A stretch of DNA of 64,000 bases from Actinoplanes derwentensis (GCF_900104725.1 NZ_LT629758.1:5842501-5906500); one strand, 5' to 3'; positions 42,170 to 53,923 are shown, counted from the first letter of the stretch. Notes: generated from the sequence alone by a model not told the origin. Numbers and translations are program-made.

Positions 42170-43909
42170 ATGCCCACGCTGCGCATCGCCCTCGCCCAGG
42201 TGAACTCGACAGTCGGTGACATTCCCGGCAACGTCGCGGCGGTCCGCCGCTGGTCGCGGGAGGCGGCCGACGCGGGAGCGCATCTGGTGGCGTTCCCGGA
42301 GATGATGCTGACCGGCTATCCGATCGAGGATCTGGTCTTCCGCAACTCGTTCGTCGAGGCGTCCCGGCAGGCGCTCACCGCCCTCGCCGAGGGCCTGGCC
42401 GCCGACGGTCTCGGCGAGCTGGCGGTCGTCGTCGGCTACGTGGACGCCGACGGCCCGCCCGCGATCAGCTCCGCCGCGGTGCCCGGCTCCGGCCGGCGGG
42501 ACGCGTCCGCGCTGCTGCACCGCGGGGCGGTCGTCGCCACCTACTACAAGCACCACCTGCCCAACTACGGCGTCTTCGACGAGGACCGCTATTTCGAGCC
42601 CGGCGACACCCTCACCGTGGTCCGGCTCGGCGGGGCCGACGTCGCTCTCACCGTCTGCGAGGACATCTGGCAGGCCGGGGGGCCGTTCAGCGCGGCGCGT
42701 CGGGCCGGCGTCGGGCTGGTGGTCAACATCAACGCCTCGCCGTACGAGTTGAACAAGGACGACGTCCGGCTGGCCCTCGTGCAGCGGCGCGCGATCGAGG
42801 CGGGGGCGGCGGTCGCGTTCGTCAACATGGTCGGCGGGCAGGACGAGCTGGTCTTCGACGGTGACTCGATGATCGTCTCGGCGGGCGGGGAGCTACTCGC
42901 TCGTACCGGCCAGTTCTCGGAAGAACTTCTGGTTCATGATCTTGAGCTGCCGGTAGCGGCGGACAACGCTCCGGCCCCGGACGGTCGCGACGGGATGATG
43001 ATCGAGCGCTTTCTGGTCTCGGGCGACATCTCCGAAATCTCCGGCACCGCGGACGGCGGTATCGCCGACCGGCTCCCCGACCATGCCGAGATCTGGTCCG
43101 CCCTGGTCCTGGGCCTGCGCGACTACGTCGACAAGAACCGGTTCCGCTCGGTGATCTTCGGCCTGTCCGGCGGCATCGACTCCGCGGTGGTCGCCGCGAT
43201 CGCCGTCGACGCCCTCGGCCCCGAGCGGGTGGTCGGCGTCTCGCTGCCCAGTGGCTTCTCCTCCGGCCACTCCAAGGACGACGCCGCCGACATGGCCAAA
43301 CGCACCGGCCTGGACTACCGCATCGAGCCGATCCAGCCGATGGTCGACGCGTTCCTGGCGAACATGTCGCTCTCCGGCCTGGCCGTGGAGAACCTGCAGG
43401 CCCGGGTCCGCGGCGTGATCCTGATGGCGCTCTCCAACCAGGAAGGCCACCTGGTCCTGACCACCGGCAACAAGAGCGAGCTGGCGGTCGGCTACTCCAC
43501 GCTCTACGGCGACTCGGTCGGCGGATTCAACCCGCTCAAGGACGTGCCGAAGACCATGGTGTGGCAGCTCGCCCGGTGGCGGAACACCCAGGGCGACCCG
43601 CCGATCCCGGAGAACTCGATCACCAAACCGCCGAGCGCCGAACTGCGACCGGACCAGAAGGACTCGGACTCGCTGCCCGACTACGAGATCCTCGACCCGA
43701 TCATCAAGGGGTACGTCGACCACGACCTCGGCCGGGACGAGCTGATCGCGGCGGGCAACGATCCGGCGCTGGTGGACCGGACGCTGCGCATGATCGACCT
43801 GGCCGAGTACAAGCGGCGCCAGTCGGCCCCCGGCACCAAGATCTCCGGCAAGGCGTTCGGCCGTGACCGTCGTCTCCCCATTACGAACTTGTTTCGCGAG
43901 GGTGTGTAG
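42170..43909 (+). CDS. nadE: Glutamine-dependent NAD+ synthetase
   Basis: A protein of 579 residues. The N-terminal nitrilase-fold glutaminase (1-280) has VAFPEMMLTGYPIEDL (catalytic Glu), YKHHLPNYGVFDE (Lys) and VALTVCEDIWQ (Cys). The C-terminal synthetase (about 300-579) has the ATP pyrophosphatase P-loop VIFGLSGGIDSAVVAA near 328. It amidates deamido-NAD using glutamine, so it draws on GlnA1/GlnA2 product. ATG 42170 has no strong Shine-Dalgarno (CCAGAATAAGGGC upstream). panB lies 63 bp downstream. Confidence 0.96.
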   Translation: MPTLRIALAQVNSTVGDIPGNVAAVRRWSREAADAGAHLVAFPEMMLTGYPIEDLVFRNSFVEASRQALTALAEGLAADGLGELAVVVGYVDADGPPAISSAAVPGSGRRDASALLHRGAVVATYYKHHLPNYGVFDEDRYFEPGDTLTVVRLGGADVALTVCEDIWQAGGPFSAARRAGVGLVVNINASPYELNKDDVRLALVQRRAIEAGAAVAFVNMVGGQDELVFDGDSMIVSAGGELLARTGQFSEELLVHDLELPVAADNAPAPDGRDGMMIERFLVSGDISEISGTADGGIADRLPDHAEIWSALVLGLRDYVDKNRFRSVIFGLSGGIDSAVVAAIAVDALGPERVVGVSLPSGFSSGHSKDDAADMAKRTGLDYRIEPIQPMVDAFLANMSLSGLAVENLQARVRGVILMALSNQEGHLVLTTGNKSELAVGYSTLYGDSVGGFNPLKDVPKTMVWQLARWRNTQGDPPIPENSITKPPSAELRPDQKDSDSLPDYEILDPIIKGYVDHDLGRDELIAAGNDPALVDRTLRMIDLAEYKRRQSAPGTKISGKAFGRDRRLPITNLFREGV

Positions 43910-43972
43910 AGGTGCAACGATGTGCGGACCCGGGGACCGCATCCGCGCGGCCTCGAGGGAGGAGTCAACGAC

Positions 43973-44803
43973 ATGTCGGAAATCCCGACCTTGTACGGGG
44001 GCCCGGCCACTCGCCGTGTCCGCACCCGTGACCTGATCAACGCCAAGGCCCGCGGCGACCGCTGGCCGATGCTCACGTCGTACGACATGTACACCGCCCA
44101 GATCTTCGAACAGGCCGGCGTGCCCGTCCTGCTCGTCGGCGACTCGGCCGCCAACAACGTCTTCGGCCACGAGACCACCATCCCGGTCACCGTCGACGAG
44201 ATGTTGTCGCTGGTCCGGGGCGTGGTGCGGGCCACCAAGACCGCGCTGATCGTCGGTGACCTGCCGTTCGGCAGCTACGAGGAGAGCCCCACCCAGGCGC
44301 TGCGCACCGCCGTCCGCTTCATGAAGGAAGGCGGCTGCCACGCGGTCAAGCTGGAGGGCGGCATCCGGATGGCCCCGCAGATCGAGGCGATCACCGGGGC
44401 CGGCATTCCGGTGATGGCGCACATCGGCTTCACCCCGCAGCGCGAGCACACCATCGGCGGCTACCGGGTGCAGGGCCGGGAGAACGAGGGCGCCGAAGTG
44501 ATCGCGGACGCCCGCGCGATCACCGAAGCCGGGGCCTTCGCCGTCGTGCTGGAGATGGTCCCCGGCGACGTGGCTAAGCAAATCACCAAGGAGTTGCCGA
44601 TCCCCACGGTCGGCATCGGCGCCGGCCCCGACACCGACGCCCAGGTCCTCGTCTGGCAGGACATGGCCGGCCTGCGCACCGGCAAGATCCCACGGTTCGT
44701 GAAGCGCTACGGCGACCTGGCGGGCGCTCTCACCGAGGCCACCCGCCAGTTCGCCGACGAGGTCCGGTCCGGCGAGTTCCCGGCCCAGGAGCACACCTTC
44801 TAA
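43973..44803 (+). CDS. panB: 3-methyl-2-oxobutanoate hydroxymethyltransferase
   Basis: A protein of 276 residues, the usual length. It makes ketopantoate from alpha-ketoisovalerate and methylene-THF, the first step of pantothenate/CoA synthesis. It has a TIM barrel with metal-binding [29 protein letters not shown] and catalytic [12 protein letters not shown], plus [31 protein letters not shown] sits about 8 nt before ATG 43973. A hairpin terminator follows. Confidence 0.97.
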   Translation: MSEIPTLYGGPATRRVRTRDLINAKARGDRWPMLTSYDMYTAQIFEQAGVPVLLVGDSAANNVFGHETTIPVTVDEMLSLVRGVVRATKTALIVGDLPFGSYEESPTQALRTAVRFMKEGGCHAVKLEGGIRMAPQIEAITGAGIPVMAHIGFTPQREHTIGGYRVQGRENEGAEVIADARAITEAGAFAVVLEMVPGDVAKQITKELPIPTVGIGAGPDTDAQVLVWQDMAGLRTGKIPRFVKRYGDLAGALTEATRQFADEVRSGEFPAQEHTF

Positions 44804-44815
44804 TTCGCGGGTACG

Positions 44816-44847
44816 GGGGAACGCCGAGCTTCCACCTCGCGTTCCCC
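44816..44847 (+). terminator. Hairpin after panB
   Basis: GGGGAACGC pairs with GCGTTCCCC (9 bp) across a loop of about 14 nt, starting 13 nt after the panB stop. A pyrimidine-rich stretch follows (TTCCTCCCGCCGTTTCTTC). Confidence 0.55.
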
Positions 44848-44940
44848 TTCCTCCCGCCGTTTCTTCGTCCGCCCCTGGTGTGTTTCCCTTTGGCCCGCCC
44901 GGCTCTGCACGCCGCAGCCTTCAGCCCGGCGCCGCCGCCT

Positions 44941-46425
44941 TCAGAGGCGTTCGAAGCCGACCGTCCGGGATGCCGGGTCGGCGGCCGTCAAACGCACCCG
45001 GATCCGCTGCCCGAGCGGCAGATCCCCGAGACATTTGGCCCGCACCGCCGGATCGTCGAGAGCGATACTGCCGCCGGCCGGCCGTTTCGCCGACGGCTCG
45101 TCCCGGTCAAGCACCGCGGCGTCGAACTCCTCCCCGACCCGCCCCTGCAACAGCACCGCCTCAGTCAGGTCGATCGCCCCCCGGTCAGCCGCCGAGGCGA
45201 CCCGATCGGTCGACGACATGGCCTTGGGCAGACGGGGCAACGCGGCGGTCACCCACTCCGGAACCGCCCGCCCGGCATGCAGCGCCAGACAGATCTCCGT
45301 CGCGTACCGATCCGCAAGCCGCCGCAGCGGAGCCGTCACATGCGCGTACGGCGCCCCCACCCCACCATGCCCCGCATCCGCCGTCCCCGGCACAGCCGAC
45401 AGCCCACTCCCGTTCCGTCCGGCCTCCGCCGACCCGGCCGGAAGTGCGGTGGCGTCGAACGCGGTGTAGCCGGCGCCTCTCAGCAGCTCAGCCGCCTGGT
45501 CGAGGAAGGCGGCCCCGCGCGGATCCGCCGGATCGACGGCGGCCACCACCACACCGACGGCCGCCCCGTCCGGCCAGGAGATTCCGAGCGGCTCAGCCGC
45601 GGCCCGCAGCTTGGCGACGGCCTCCGGTCTCGGCGACGGCATGGTCCGCAACAGCCCGACCCCGCCACCGAGCATGATCCGAGCCGCGGCCATACCGGTG
45701 AGCAGGGAGATCTGCGCGTTGTACTCCTCGATCGGCAACGGCGCCCGAAGCACCAGCCGCCATCCGCCCCCGGCTTCGTCCCGCTCGACCTCCTGCGACG
45801 GCAGCGGAAGGTTCACGGCCCCACGATCAGCGGCCCGGCGAGCCAGCAGCCCCCCGATCTCCGGCAACAGCGCCAGAGCCTCCGGCGCCTCACCGGCGTC
45901 GATCAGGCGCTGTACCCCCGCATAGTCCAGCTTGGCCCGGCTCCGGATCCGCCCCCGCTCCACGTCGACGGCCACCATCGCCCCGTCACCGTCGAGGTCG
46001 ATGGTCCAGACGACCGCGGCACGCTCGACCCCCGGCAGCAGGCTGACCGCGTCCTCACTGAGCACCGGCGGATGCAACGGAATCCGCCCGTCCGGCAGAT
46101 AAATGGTCTGCCCCCGAACCCAGCTCTCCGCCTCAACAGCCCCACCGGGCCGAACATAGGAGGCGACGTCAGCGATCGCGTAACAAACCCGGTACCCGCC
46201 ACCGTCGAGCCGGCTCAAATGCATGGCCTGATCAAGATCCCGGGACTCGGCCGGATCGATGGTCAGAAATTCGATACCGGTCCGATCCACCAACGGCAAC
46301 GGGGTGGCCCGTACCGCCTCCCCCGCTTCCGCAAGCACCGCCCCCGGAAACTCCTCCGGCAACCCCAGTTCCCGCCGCAGTCCCGAAAAGTCAATCTGCG
46401 GCGCCACCACCCGTTTGATCGGCAC
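44941..46425 (-). CDS. RNB-domain (RNase II/R family) protein without RNA-binding domains
   Basis: A protein of 494 residues, much shorter than RNase R, with essentially only the RNB barrel. The catalytic loop reads TIDPAESRDLDQAMHL: the first three acidic positions of the RNase II D-x5-D-x-D-D motif are kept, but the fourth Asp is Gln. Other family segments are YRVCYAIADVASYV, LPDGRIPLHPPVLSEDAVSLLPG and HVTAPLRRLADRY. N-terminal cold-shock domains and a canonical S1 domain are absent; only a short C-terminal beta region remains. Probably 3'-5' exoribonuclease-like, with altered activity. The terminator-like hairpin at 46499-46536 lies upstream of its start. Confidence 0.88.
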   Translation of the reverse strand: MPIKRVVAPQIDFSGLRRELGLPEEFPGAVLAEAGEAVRATPLPLVDRTGIEFLTIDPAESRDLDQAMHLSRLDGGGYRVCYAIADVASYVRPGGAVEAESWVRGQTIYLPDGRIPLHPPVLSEDAVSLLPGVERAAVVWTIDLDGDGAMVAVDVERGRIRSRAKLDYAGVQRLIDAGEAPEALALLPEIGGLLARRAADRGAVNLPLPSQEVERDEAGGGWRLVLRAPLPIEEYNAQISLLTGMAAARIMLGGGVGLLRTMPSPRPEAVAKLRAAAEPLGISWPDGAAVGVVVAAVDPADPRGAAFLDQAAELLRGAGYTAFDATALPAGSAEAGRNGSGLSAVPGTADAGHGGVGAPYAHVTAPLRRLADRYATEICLALHAGRAVPEWVTAALPRLPKAMSSTDRVASAADRGAIDLTEAVLLQGRVGEEFDAAVLDRDEPSAKRPAGGSIALDDPAVRAKCLGDLPLGQRIRVRLTAADPASRTVGFERL

Positions 46426-46498
46426 GCCCCATTCCTACCAGCCCCACCCCGGACTCTTCGCTGACACCGTCCACCGAAGGACGAGTCGACACAGAAAA

Positions 46499-46536
46499 GC
46501 GGCGTGCCTCCGGTCCCCCGACCGAAGCCACGCCGC
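46499..46536 (-). terminator. Intrinsic terminator of the histone-like gene
   Basis: GCGGCGTGCCTCCGGTC and GACCGAAGCCACGCCGC form a 17-bp stem with two mismatches and a CCCC loop. On the minus strand it is followed by TTTTC, a short U-tract. It lies 35 nt after the histone-like protein stop. Confidence 0.7.
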
Positions 46537-46570
46537 CACTCTGATGAGCCACCGATTCCCGCCGCCGCTC

Positions 46571-49500
46571 CTACCGGCGACGGGCAGGTGCCCGAGACGC
46601 CTTGACCGGCTCACCGTCGGCGGTGCCACGAGCACTTCGAGCACTTCCCGGCGTACGCCCGGAACCCCCCACCCCCGAATTGGCCCCCGAGGTACGCGAG
46701 ACCCGCCCCGCCTTGGCAGCATTACCGGCCACTTTGCCAGCCCCCGCCGCCACCGACTTGTTGACCGCCCGCCCAGCCCCGCCACTCCGGGAGTTGCCGG
46801 CTTTCCCGCTCGCCGCCCCGCCTCCCGACGCCGCAGCCCGCCCCGGAACAGCCTTGGCTCCAGCTTTAGCCACAGACTTCCCAGACGCTTTGGCAACAGG
46901 TTTCACCACCGCAGCCTTGGCAGCATTCCCCCTGCCCCCAGCCCCGGCCCCGTTAGCCGCACCAGCTCGGGATCCCCCAGTCGCAGAAGCCCTGGTCCCC
47001 GCCGTCTTAACCGCGCTAACCCGAGTAGCCCCAGCCACAGCCGCCTTAGCCGCAGTCGCCTTGGTCCCAGTCGCTTTGGTCCCCGTCGCCTTGGCCGCAG
47101 TCGCCTTGGCCCCCGCCGCCTTGGCCCCCGCCGCCTTAGCCGCACTCGCCCGGGTCGCTTTAGCCGCACCTACCTTGGCCCCAGTCGCTTTAACCGCACT
47201 CGCCCTTACTGCAACAGGCGTCGCGACCGCCTTCCCAGAAGCGGTCTTAGCCCCTGCAGCCTTGGCTCCCGCCGCTTTAGTCCCGGCCGCCTTGACTCCG
47301 CCTGCTTTGACAACCGGCCCCTTGGCCGGAGCCGCCTTAACGGCTGCTGCCTTGGAAGCTGTCGCTTTAGCCGTCGTCGCCTTAGCAGCAGTGCCCTTCG
47401 CAGCAGTCGCCTTGACCGCAGCACTCTTAGCCGGACCAGCCTTCGCGGCGGCCGACTTCGCCACCGTGGCTTTGCCAGCCGCCGCCTTACTGACCGGAGC
47501 CTTACCCGGAACCACCTTGCCCGGCCTCGCACCTCGACTATTCGTGGCCGCAGCAGCTTTAGCCGCACTGGCCTTGGCCGCACCAGCCTTAGCCGCACCG
47601 GCCTTAGCCACAGCCGACTTCACCGGAGTCGCCTTGGCAGCGGCCCTCTTAGCGGTCGTCTTAGCAGCGGTCGTCGCCGAAGACGCGGCCCTGGCCAGAG
47701 AGTTTCCGCCCATTGCCGTCTTCTTCGCCGCCACCTTCTTCGCGGGTGCAGCCTTCACGGGTGCAGCCTTCGCCACCGCACCAGCCCGAGCCACAGAACC
47801 ACGACCCGCAGTGCCAGCAGCCGTAGCCTGCTTGGCCCCGCCCGCTGTCGTGACCCGCTTGGCCCCGCCCGCTGTCACGGCCTGCTTAGCCCCGGTTGCT
47901 TTGACGCCGACCGCTTTGCCCCCACGAGTTCCGGCGGCCGTCGCCTTACCAGCAGCGGTCTTACCCGCAGCAGTTCCAGTACCGGCCGACTTGGCCACCG
48001 TCGCCTTAGCTGCCGTCGTCTTAGCCCCCGCAGTCTTTCTTACGGTCGCCCCGCCAACGGTCGTCCCAGTCGCAGCGGCCCTACCTGCAGTGGTCCTACC
48101 CGCCGTGGCCTTACCCGCAGCGGCCCTAGTCCCAGCCGTCTTGGTCGCCTTCGCCCCGGCGGATTTGGCACCAGTGGCCCTTGTCGCGGTAGCACGAGAA
48201 GATGCCACCTGAGCAGTCCCTGCCCTCGACGTGCCGACCTCAGTGGCACTCGCCTTAGCAGCACCCGTCTTAGAGGCCTTCGCCTTCGTAGCTCCCGCTT
48301 TGGTGGCACCCGCCTTCAGAGCGGTCGCTTTGGCGGTAACGCCCGTCGTCTTGGCAGCAACCCCGGTGGTCCCAGCACCGGCAGTCCTAGCACCGCCCGC
48401 CCTGACTTCGGACGTCCTGGTATCGGACGCCGCGATTCTCGATCTCGTCGGTCTGGTCGAGGTCGGTTTGGAAGCCGCAGACTTGGCAAGGCTCTTCTTC
48501 GGAGCATCCGACCCATCAGCAGCCGCCTTCAGCCCACCAGTTCGGGTCTCCGAACCCGCAGCCTTCGAACCAGCCGCCCTCGTGCCGGTCGCCCTCGTGC
48601 CGGTCGCTCTCGTCCCAGTCGACCTCGTACCGGCTGGCTTGGCAGCACCGGTCTTGGTTCCAGCGCGAGTGGCAGCAGGCCTTCGGGGCGTCTCAGAACG
48701 AGACGAGCTCCTGCCGGAGCCGGCAGCCACGACCGGCCTGGCCGCGGTCACCTCATGGTCGGAAGTGGTCACCTCGTCGCCGCGGTCCGCTACCGGTCCG
48801 GTCGCCTCAGCCAGGTCATCATCGAACTCATCGTCCCCAAGTTCGTCGTCCTCAAGGTCGTCATCGTCGAGACCGTCGTCGCCAAGGTCGCCGTCGAGGT
48901 CGTCATCGCCGAGGGCATCGGCATCGCGGGTCTCGTCGAGATCGGCTGAAGCAGGGCCGCTGCGGTGGAGGTCGTCGGCGACTGGGTCGCTGTCCATCCC
49001 GCCCAGGCCGCCAGCAATGACTCCGGTGGAGGCGGTGGCGATGCGGCGCCGGAGTTCGTCGGCGGTGACCGGTTCGGTGGATTCGCCGGTTTCGGCGGGT
49101 GCCAGGTCGCGGCCGTCCGAACCGGAGATGCGGGCGAGGGTCGACACCCACCCCGATTCGACGGCGTCGGCCGGGCCGGTGTAGTCCGATCCGGAACCGT
49201 CCTCGCCAGCGGGATCGTCGGCGCCGAGTACCTCCAGGTCCGGGCGGTCGGCACCCCACTGGTCGGAATCCTGGTCCGGGTGTGCCGGGCCAGGATTCTT
49301 CGGGAACCAGCCACCGACGAACGTCTTGTCGGTCAGTTTCCCGGCGTCGACCGTGGCCTCTTCACCATCGTCCTGAAGACCGGAGAAAAGCTGATCCGGG
49401 CGAATACTATCGGCCGGGTACGCGGCGGCACGGGTCGCGGACTTCTCGTCCCGTTCACCGCCCCCGGTGGAAACGGTCACCTGGTTCCGCGGCAGGCTGC

Positions 49501-51583
49501 CCATGGCTGCCGCCACACGCCGTGAACCACCGGCACCCCCCGCAGCGGCGGACTGCCCGACACGGCGCCTCCGGGTCTCGGACCCGATCAGTACCGTGAC
49601 CCCACTTCCAGCCGTCCCACCACCGCTCTTACCAGCAGACCGCCGCGCACCCGTGACACCGCCGTTACTGCTGCTGGTGCCGCCAGCGCTGCCGCTCTTC
49701 GTTCCGCCGCTCTTGGTTCCGCCAGTCCTGATAGGCCCGCCGACTGTCTCTACAGGCTGCCGTTTCGAGGACCGCTTGAACGCGACCACGTTCTCAGCAC
49801 CGCCTGGCCCAGCACCCGCTTTCCTAGCCGAGCCCTTCCCAGCAACAGCAGTCCTGGTACCAGCATTGCTAGCAACAGCGGTCGTAGTACCAGCCACGGT
49901 TTTCCCGGTACCGGCCTTCCCGGTACCGGCCTTACCAGCGGGGACCTTTCCGGTACCGGCCTTTCCCATCCCAGCCTTCGCGGAGGCTTTCGCCACGGCG
50001 GGTTTCCCCGCGGTGCTCCTTCCAGCAGTAGCCGCCAAAACGACGGTCTTGCCTGCCGTGCGCTTGGTGGCCACATTCGTGGAAGCGGTGTTCTTGGAAC
50101 CCGGGCTCTTTCCGGCCGCACCCTTCACCGCAGCGCTTTTCCCCGCCAACGCCTTCGCGGCAAGGCTCTTGGCGGCCGGAGCCAGCACGACGGTCTTCCC
50201 GGTCAACGCTTTGCCGCCCGCGACCTTGCTGACCGCACCTTTGCCAGCCGAGGCTTTGCCAGCCGAGGCTTTACCAACCGGTGCTTTACCAACCGGTGCT
50301 TTAGCGGTCGAGGCTTTAGCGGTCGAGGCATTGCCGACCGGCGCCTTCGGGGTCGTGACCTTCCCGATCGACGCGGTCGTGGTCTTTCCCACTGGCGCTT
50401 TCGCGGTAGCGGGCTTCGACGATCCGACCTTCGCGCTGGTACGGGTGGAAGCCCCAGTACCCCCGGAAGCGACCTTGCCCGTGGACGCAACCTTGCCCGT
50501 GGGTTTGGTGGACGCCGCGGAACGGCTCCTGGATTTGGGTGCGATCGTCTCGGTCTCGGCAGCCGCCCGGGCTGAGACGACCCGAGCAGGGCGAGTCTTA
50601 GTCGCCGCGACTGCACGACCGACGGGCCTCTTTGCTGAAACGGAGGCCGCGCCGAGCTTTCCACCGGTCCGCTGAGCAGTGATTTTCCCGGCGCTGACCG
50701 TCTTCACCGCAGTGGTTCCGGCCTTGCTCGTCTTGGCAGCGACTACCGAGGTCTTGGAAAGGGCCACCGACGGTTTGGCAGCAGATGCCAAGGTCTTGGT
50801 GGCCGACTTCGCAGGGTCTTTCGCCGGGGCCGACTTAGTGGCAGCGGACCTGACAGCGGCAGACCTGGCCGCGACGGGCTTGGCAGGAACGAGCTTGGCA
50901 GCGACGGGCTTGGCGGCAACAGGCTTGGCGGTAACAGGCTTGGCGGTAACAGGCTTGGCGGCAACAGGCTTGGCGGATGCCGTCTTGGCCGGGCTGGCCT
51001 TACTGCCGCTTCGCGATGTCGCAGGAAGCCGGGGCTTCACGATTCCAGCAGTACCGGTCGCCGCTTTTCCTCGACGTGGCTGGGAGGCGACAGCACTCTT
51101 GATGGCTCCGGCACTCTTGGTTGCGCCCACGTTCCTGGTAGGGACCGTGCTCTTCGCGGTCCTGGTCGAACTCGGGACCTTGGCCGCGACCTGCTTCGAA
51201 GCCACCGACTGTTTCGAAACTGCAGCCCCGCCCTGCCTCACCACTGCGGCCTTCTTGACCGGCCCGGTCGGCTTCCCTTTGACCGGAACCGACTTAGCGG
51301 CAACCGACTTGGCGGCGGTCACTTTGGCAACGGCCGACTTGGCGGCGGCCGGCTTGGCAACAGCGGCAGCGGCAGCGGCAGCGGCAGCGCGAGCCCGGGA
51401 CGGTTGAGCGGCAGCGGAGGCGGACCGGGTGGTGGAGCGGGCGGCCTGCCGGGGTGCGGTTCCCGTGGTGGACTTGGCGGTGACGGTGGAGTGGTCACCC
51501 GTACCAGCGGCGGGGTTGGATCTGGGTTTTGGGCCCGTGCCGGAGGCAGCGGGCCTGGTCGAGGCCTTTTTGGCAGCGGGCAT
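46571..51583 (-). CDS. Giant histone H1-like Lys/Ala-rich protein
   Basis: A protein of 1670 residues, made mostly of short AKxxA, KPVTA and AGAKA-type repeats of Lys, Ala, Thr, Gly, Val and Ser, as in bacterial histone H1/AlgP-like tails. It starts MPAAKKASTRPAASGTGPK at ATG 51583, with AAAGGA 8 nt upstream. The central part (about 640-980) is different: it contains SIRPDQLFSGLQDDGEEA and TFVGGWFPKNPG, then a strongly acidic patch (about 880-930, DDDLEDDELGDDEFDDDLA). It ends in KASRAPARRR. There is no signal peptide. It probably coats or bridges nucleoid DNA, with the acidic core as a self-binding or partner site. It is far larger than HupS/Lsr2/H1-like proteins. Confidence 0.8.
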   Translation of the reverse strand: MPAAKKASTRPAASGTGPKPRSNPAAGTGDHSTVTAKSTTGTAPRQAARSTTRSASAAAQPSRARAAAAAAAAAVAKPAAAKSAVAKVTAAKSVAAKSVPVKGKPTGPVKKAAVVRQGGAAVSKQSVASKQVAAKVPSSTRTAKSTVPTRNVGATKSAGAIKSAVASQPRRGKAATGTAGIVKPRLPATSRSGSKASPAKTASAKPVAAKPVTAKPVTAKPVAAKPVAAKLVPAKPVAARSAAVRSAATKSAPAKDPAKSATKTLASAAKPSVALSKTSVVAAKTSKAGTTAVKTVSAGKITAQRTGGKLGAASVSAKRPVGRAVAATKTRPARVVSARAAAETETIAPKSRSRSAASTKPTGKVASTGKVASGGTGASTRTSAKVGSSKPATAKAPVGKTTTASIGKVTTPKAPVGNASTAKASTAKAPVGKAPVGKASAGKASAGKGAVSKVAGGKALTGKTVVLAPAAKSLAAKALAGKSAAVKGAAGKSPGSKNTASTNVATKRTAGKTVVLAATAGRSTAGKPAVAKASAKAGMGKAGTGKVPAGKAGTGKAGTGKTVAGTTTAVASNAGTRTAVAGKGSARKAGAGPGGAENVVAFKRSSKRQPVETVGGPIRTGGTKSGGTKSGSAGGTSSSNGGVTGARRSAGKSGGGTAGSGVTVLIGSETRRRRVGQSAAAGGAGGSRRVAAAMGSLPRNQVTVSTGGGERDEKSATRAAAYPADSIRPDQLFSGLQDDGEEATVDAGKLTDKTFVGGWFPKNPGPAHPDQDSDQWGADRPDLEVLGADDPAGEDGSGSDYTGPADAVESGWVSTLARISGSDGRDLAPAETGESTEPVTADELRRRIATASTGVIAGGLGGMDSDPVADDLHRSGPASADLDETRDADALGDDDLDGDLGDDGLDDDDLEDDELGDDEFDDDLAEATGPVADRGDEVTTSDHEVTAARPVVAAGSGRSSSRSETPRRPAATRAGTKTGAAKPAGTRSTGTRATGTRATGTRAAGSKAAGSETRTGGLKAAADGSDAPKKSLAKSAASKPTSTRPTRSRIAASDTRTSEVRAGGARTAGAGTTGVAAKTTGVTAKATALKAGATKAGATKAKASKTGAAKASATEVGTSRAGTAQVASSRATATRATGAKSAGAKATKTAGTRAAAGKATAGRTTAGRAAATGTTVGGATVRKTAGAKTTAAKATVAKSAGTGTAAGKTAAGKATAAGTRGGKAVGVKATGAKQAVTAGGAKRVTTAGGAKQATAAGTAGRGSVARAGAVAKAAPVKAAPAKKVAAKKTAMGGNSLARAASSATTAAKTTAKRAAAKATPVKSAVAKAGAAKAGAAKASAAKAAAATNSRGARPGKVVPGKAPVSKAAAGKATVAKSAAAKAGPAKSAAVKATAAKGTAAKATTAKATASKAAAVKAAPAKGPVVKAGGVKAAGTKAAGAKAAGAKTASGKAVATPVAVRASAVKATGAKVGAAKATRASAAKAAGAKAAGAKATAAKATGTKATGTKATAAKAAVAGATRVSAVKTAGTRASATGGSRAGAANGAGAGGRGNAAKAAVVKPVAKASGKSVAKAGAKAVPGRAAASGGGAASGKAGNSRSGGAGRAVNKSVAAGAGKVAGNAAKAGRVSRTSGANSGVGGSGRTPGSARSARGTADGEPVKASRAPARRR
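50871..50975. repeat. 15-bp tandem repeats inside the histone-like gene
   Basis: Seven consecutive 15-bp units of the form GCRACRGGCTTGGCR encode AKPVA/AKPVT pentapeptides. Several units are identical, so copy number probably changes by slippage or recombination. Similar, less regular arrays recur across the rest of the gene, for example at 47080-47160. Confidence 0.8.
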
Positions 51584-51655
51584 CGAGGTGTTCCTTTCGA
51601 ATGACTGCGGGCACGTCGGCGCCGGGTGTGGACACGCCGGGAGCGGCGCTCGACG

Positions 51656-51862
51656 TCAGCTGGCTTCCCCTGTCCAGCGGGCGTCCTCGGCATCCCACTC
51701 GGCATTGCGCTTCTCGACCGTCTCGAGTGCCCGCGTCGCTTCGTCAGCCGTGGCGTAGGGACCGAGCCGGTATTGAGCGGGGCACACGTCGTCGCCGCTC
51801 TCCACCCGGTGGTCGCGGAGGCACCAGAAGTAGCCCGTTCCGCCCAGCCCACTGTCGTTCAT
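51656..51862 (-). CDS. Small conserved-looking protein, SPOR-like pattern
   Basis: A protein of 68 residues (from ATG 51862: MNDSGLGGTGYFWCLRDHR). It has GYFWCLRDHRVESGDDVCPAQYRLGPYATADEATRALETVEKR features: a YRLGPYATADEA segment that resembles the SPOR/peptidoglycan-binding turn, two Cys, and a helical acidic end. It has no signal peptide. An upstream in-frame start would add 16 residues. It is just upstream of the histone-like gene on the same strand, so the two may share a transcript. Confidence 0.65.
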   Translation of the reverse strand: MNDSGLGGTGYFWCLRDHRVESGDDVCPAQYRLGPYATADEATRALETVEKRNAEWDAEDARWTGEAS

Positions 51863-51950
51863 TCCATCACTCTGCCGCCAAAACCGTCCATGTGCTACCG
51901 ATTCAGGCAAAATGTCCCGGATTTCCTTTATGGAGCACGCGACCGGGCAT

Positions 51951-51985
51951 AAAAAACCGCCCCGGCCGGAATCGGCCGGGGCGGT
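51951..51985 (-). terminator. Intrinsic terminator of asd
   Basis: The stem ACCGCCCCGGCCG/CGGCCGGGGCGGT (13 bp, GAAT loop, 51956-51985) is followed on the minus strand by six T residues (51951-51956). It lies 10 nt after the asd stop and is a textbook rho-independent terminator. Confidence 0.92.
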
Positions 51986-51994
51986 GAGGAAGCA

Positions 51995-53917
<1,923 letters not shown>

Positions 53918-53923
53918 ACCCCA

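Noticed and set aside
46259..48949. Plus-strand open frame of Arg/Ser/Gly-rich repeats
   Set aside because: Mirror image of the Lys/Ala repeats of the histone-like gene, not an independent gene.
46590..51400. Repeat region that could be taken for a CRISPR or minisatellite array
   Set aside because: There are no regular spacers and the units are in-frame codon repeats of one protein.
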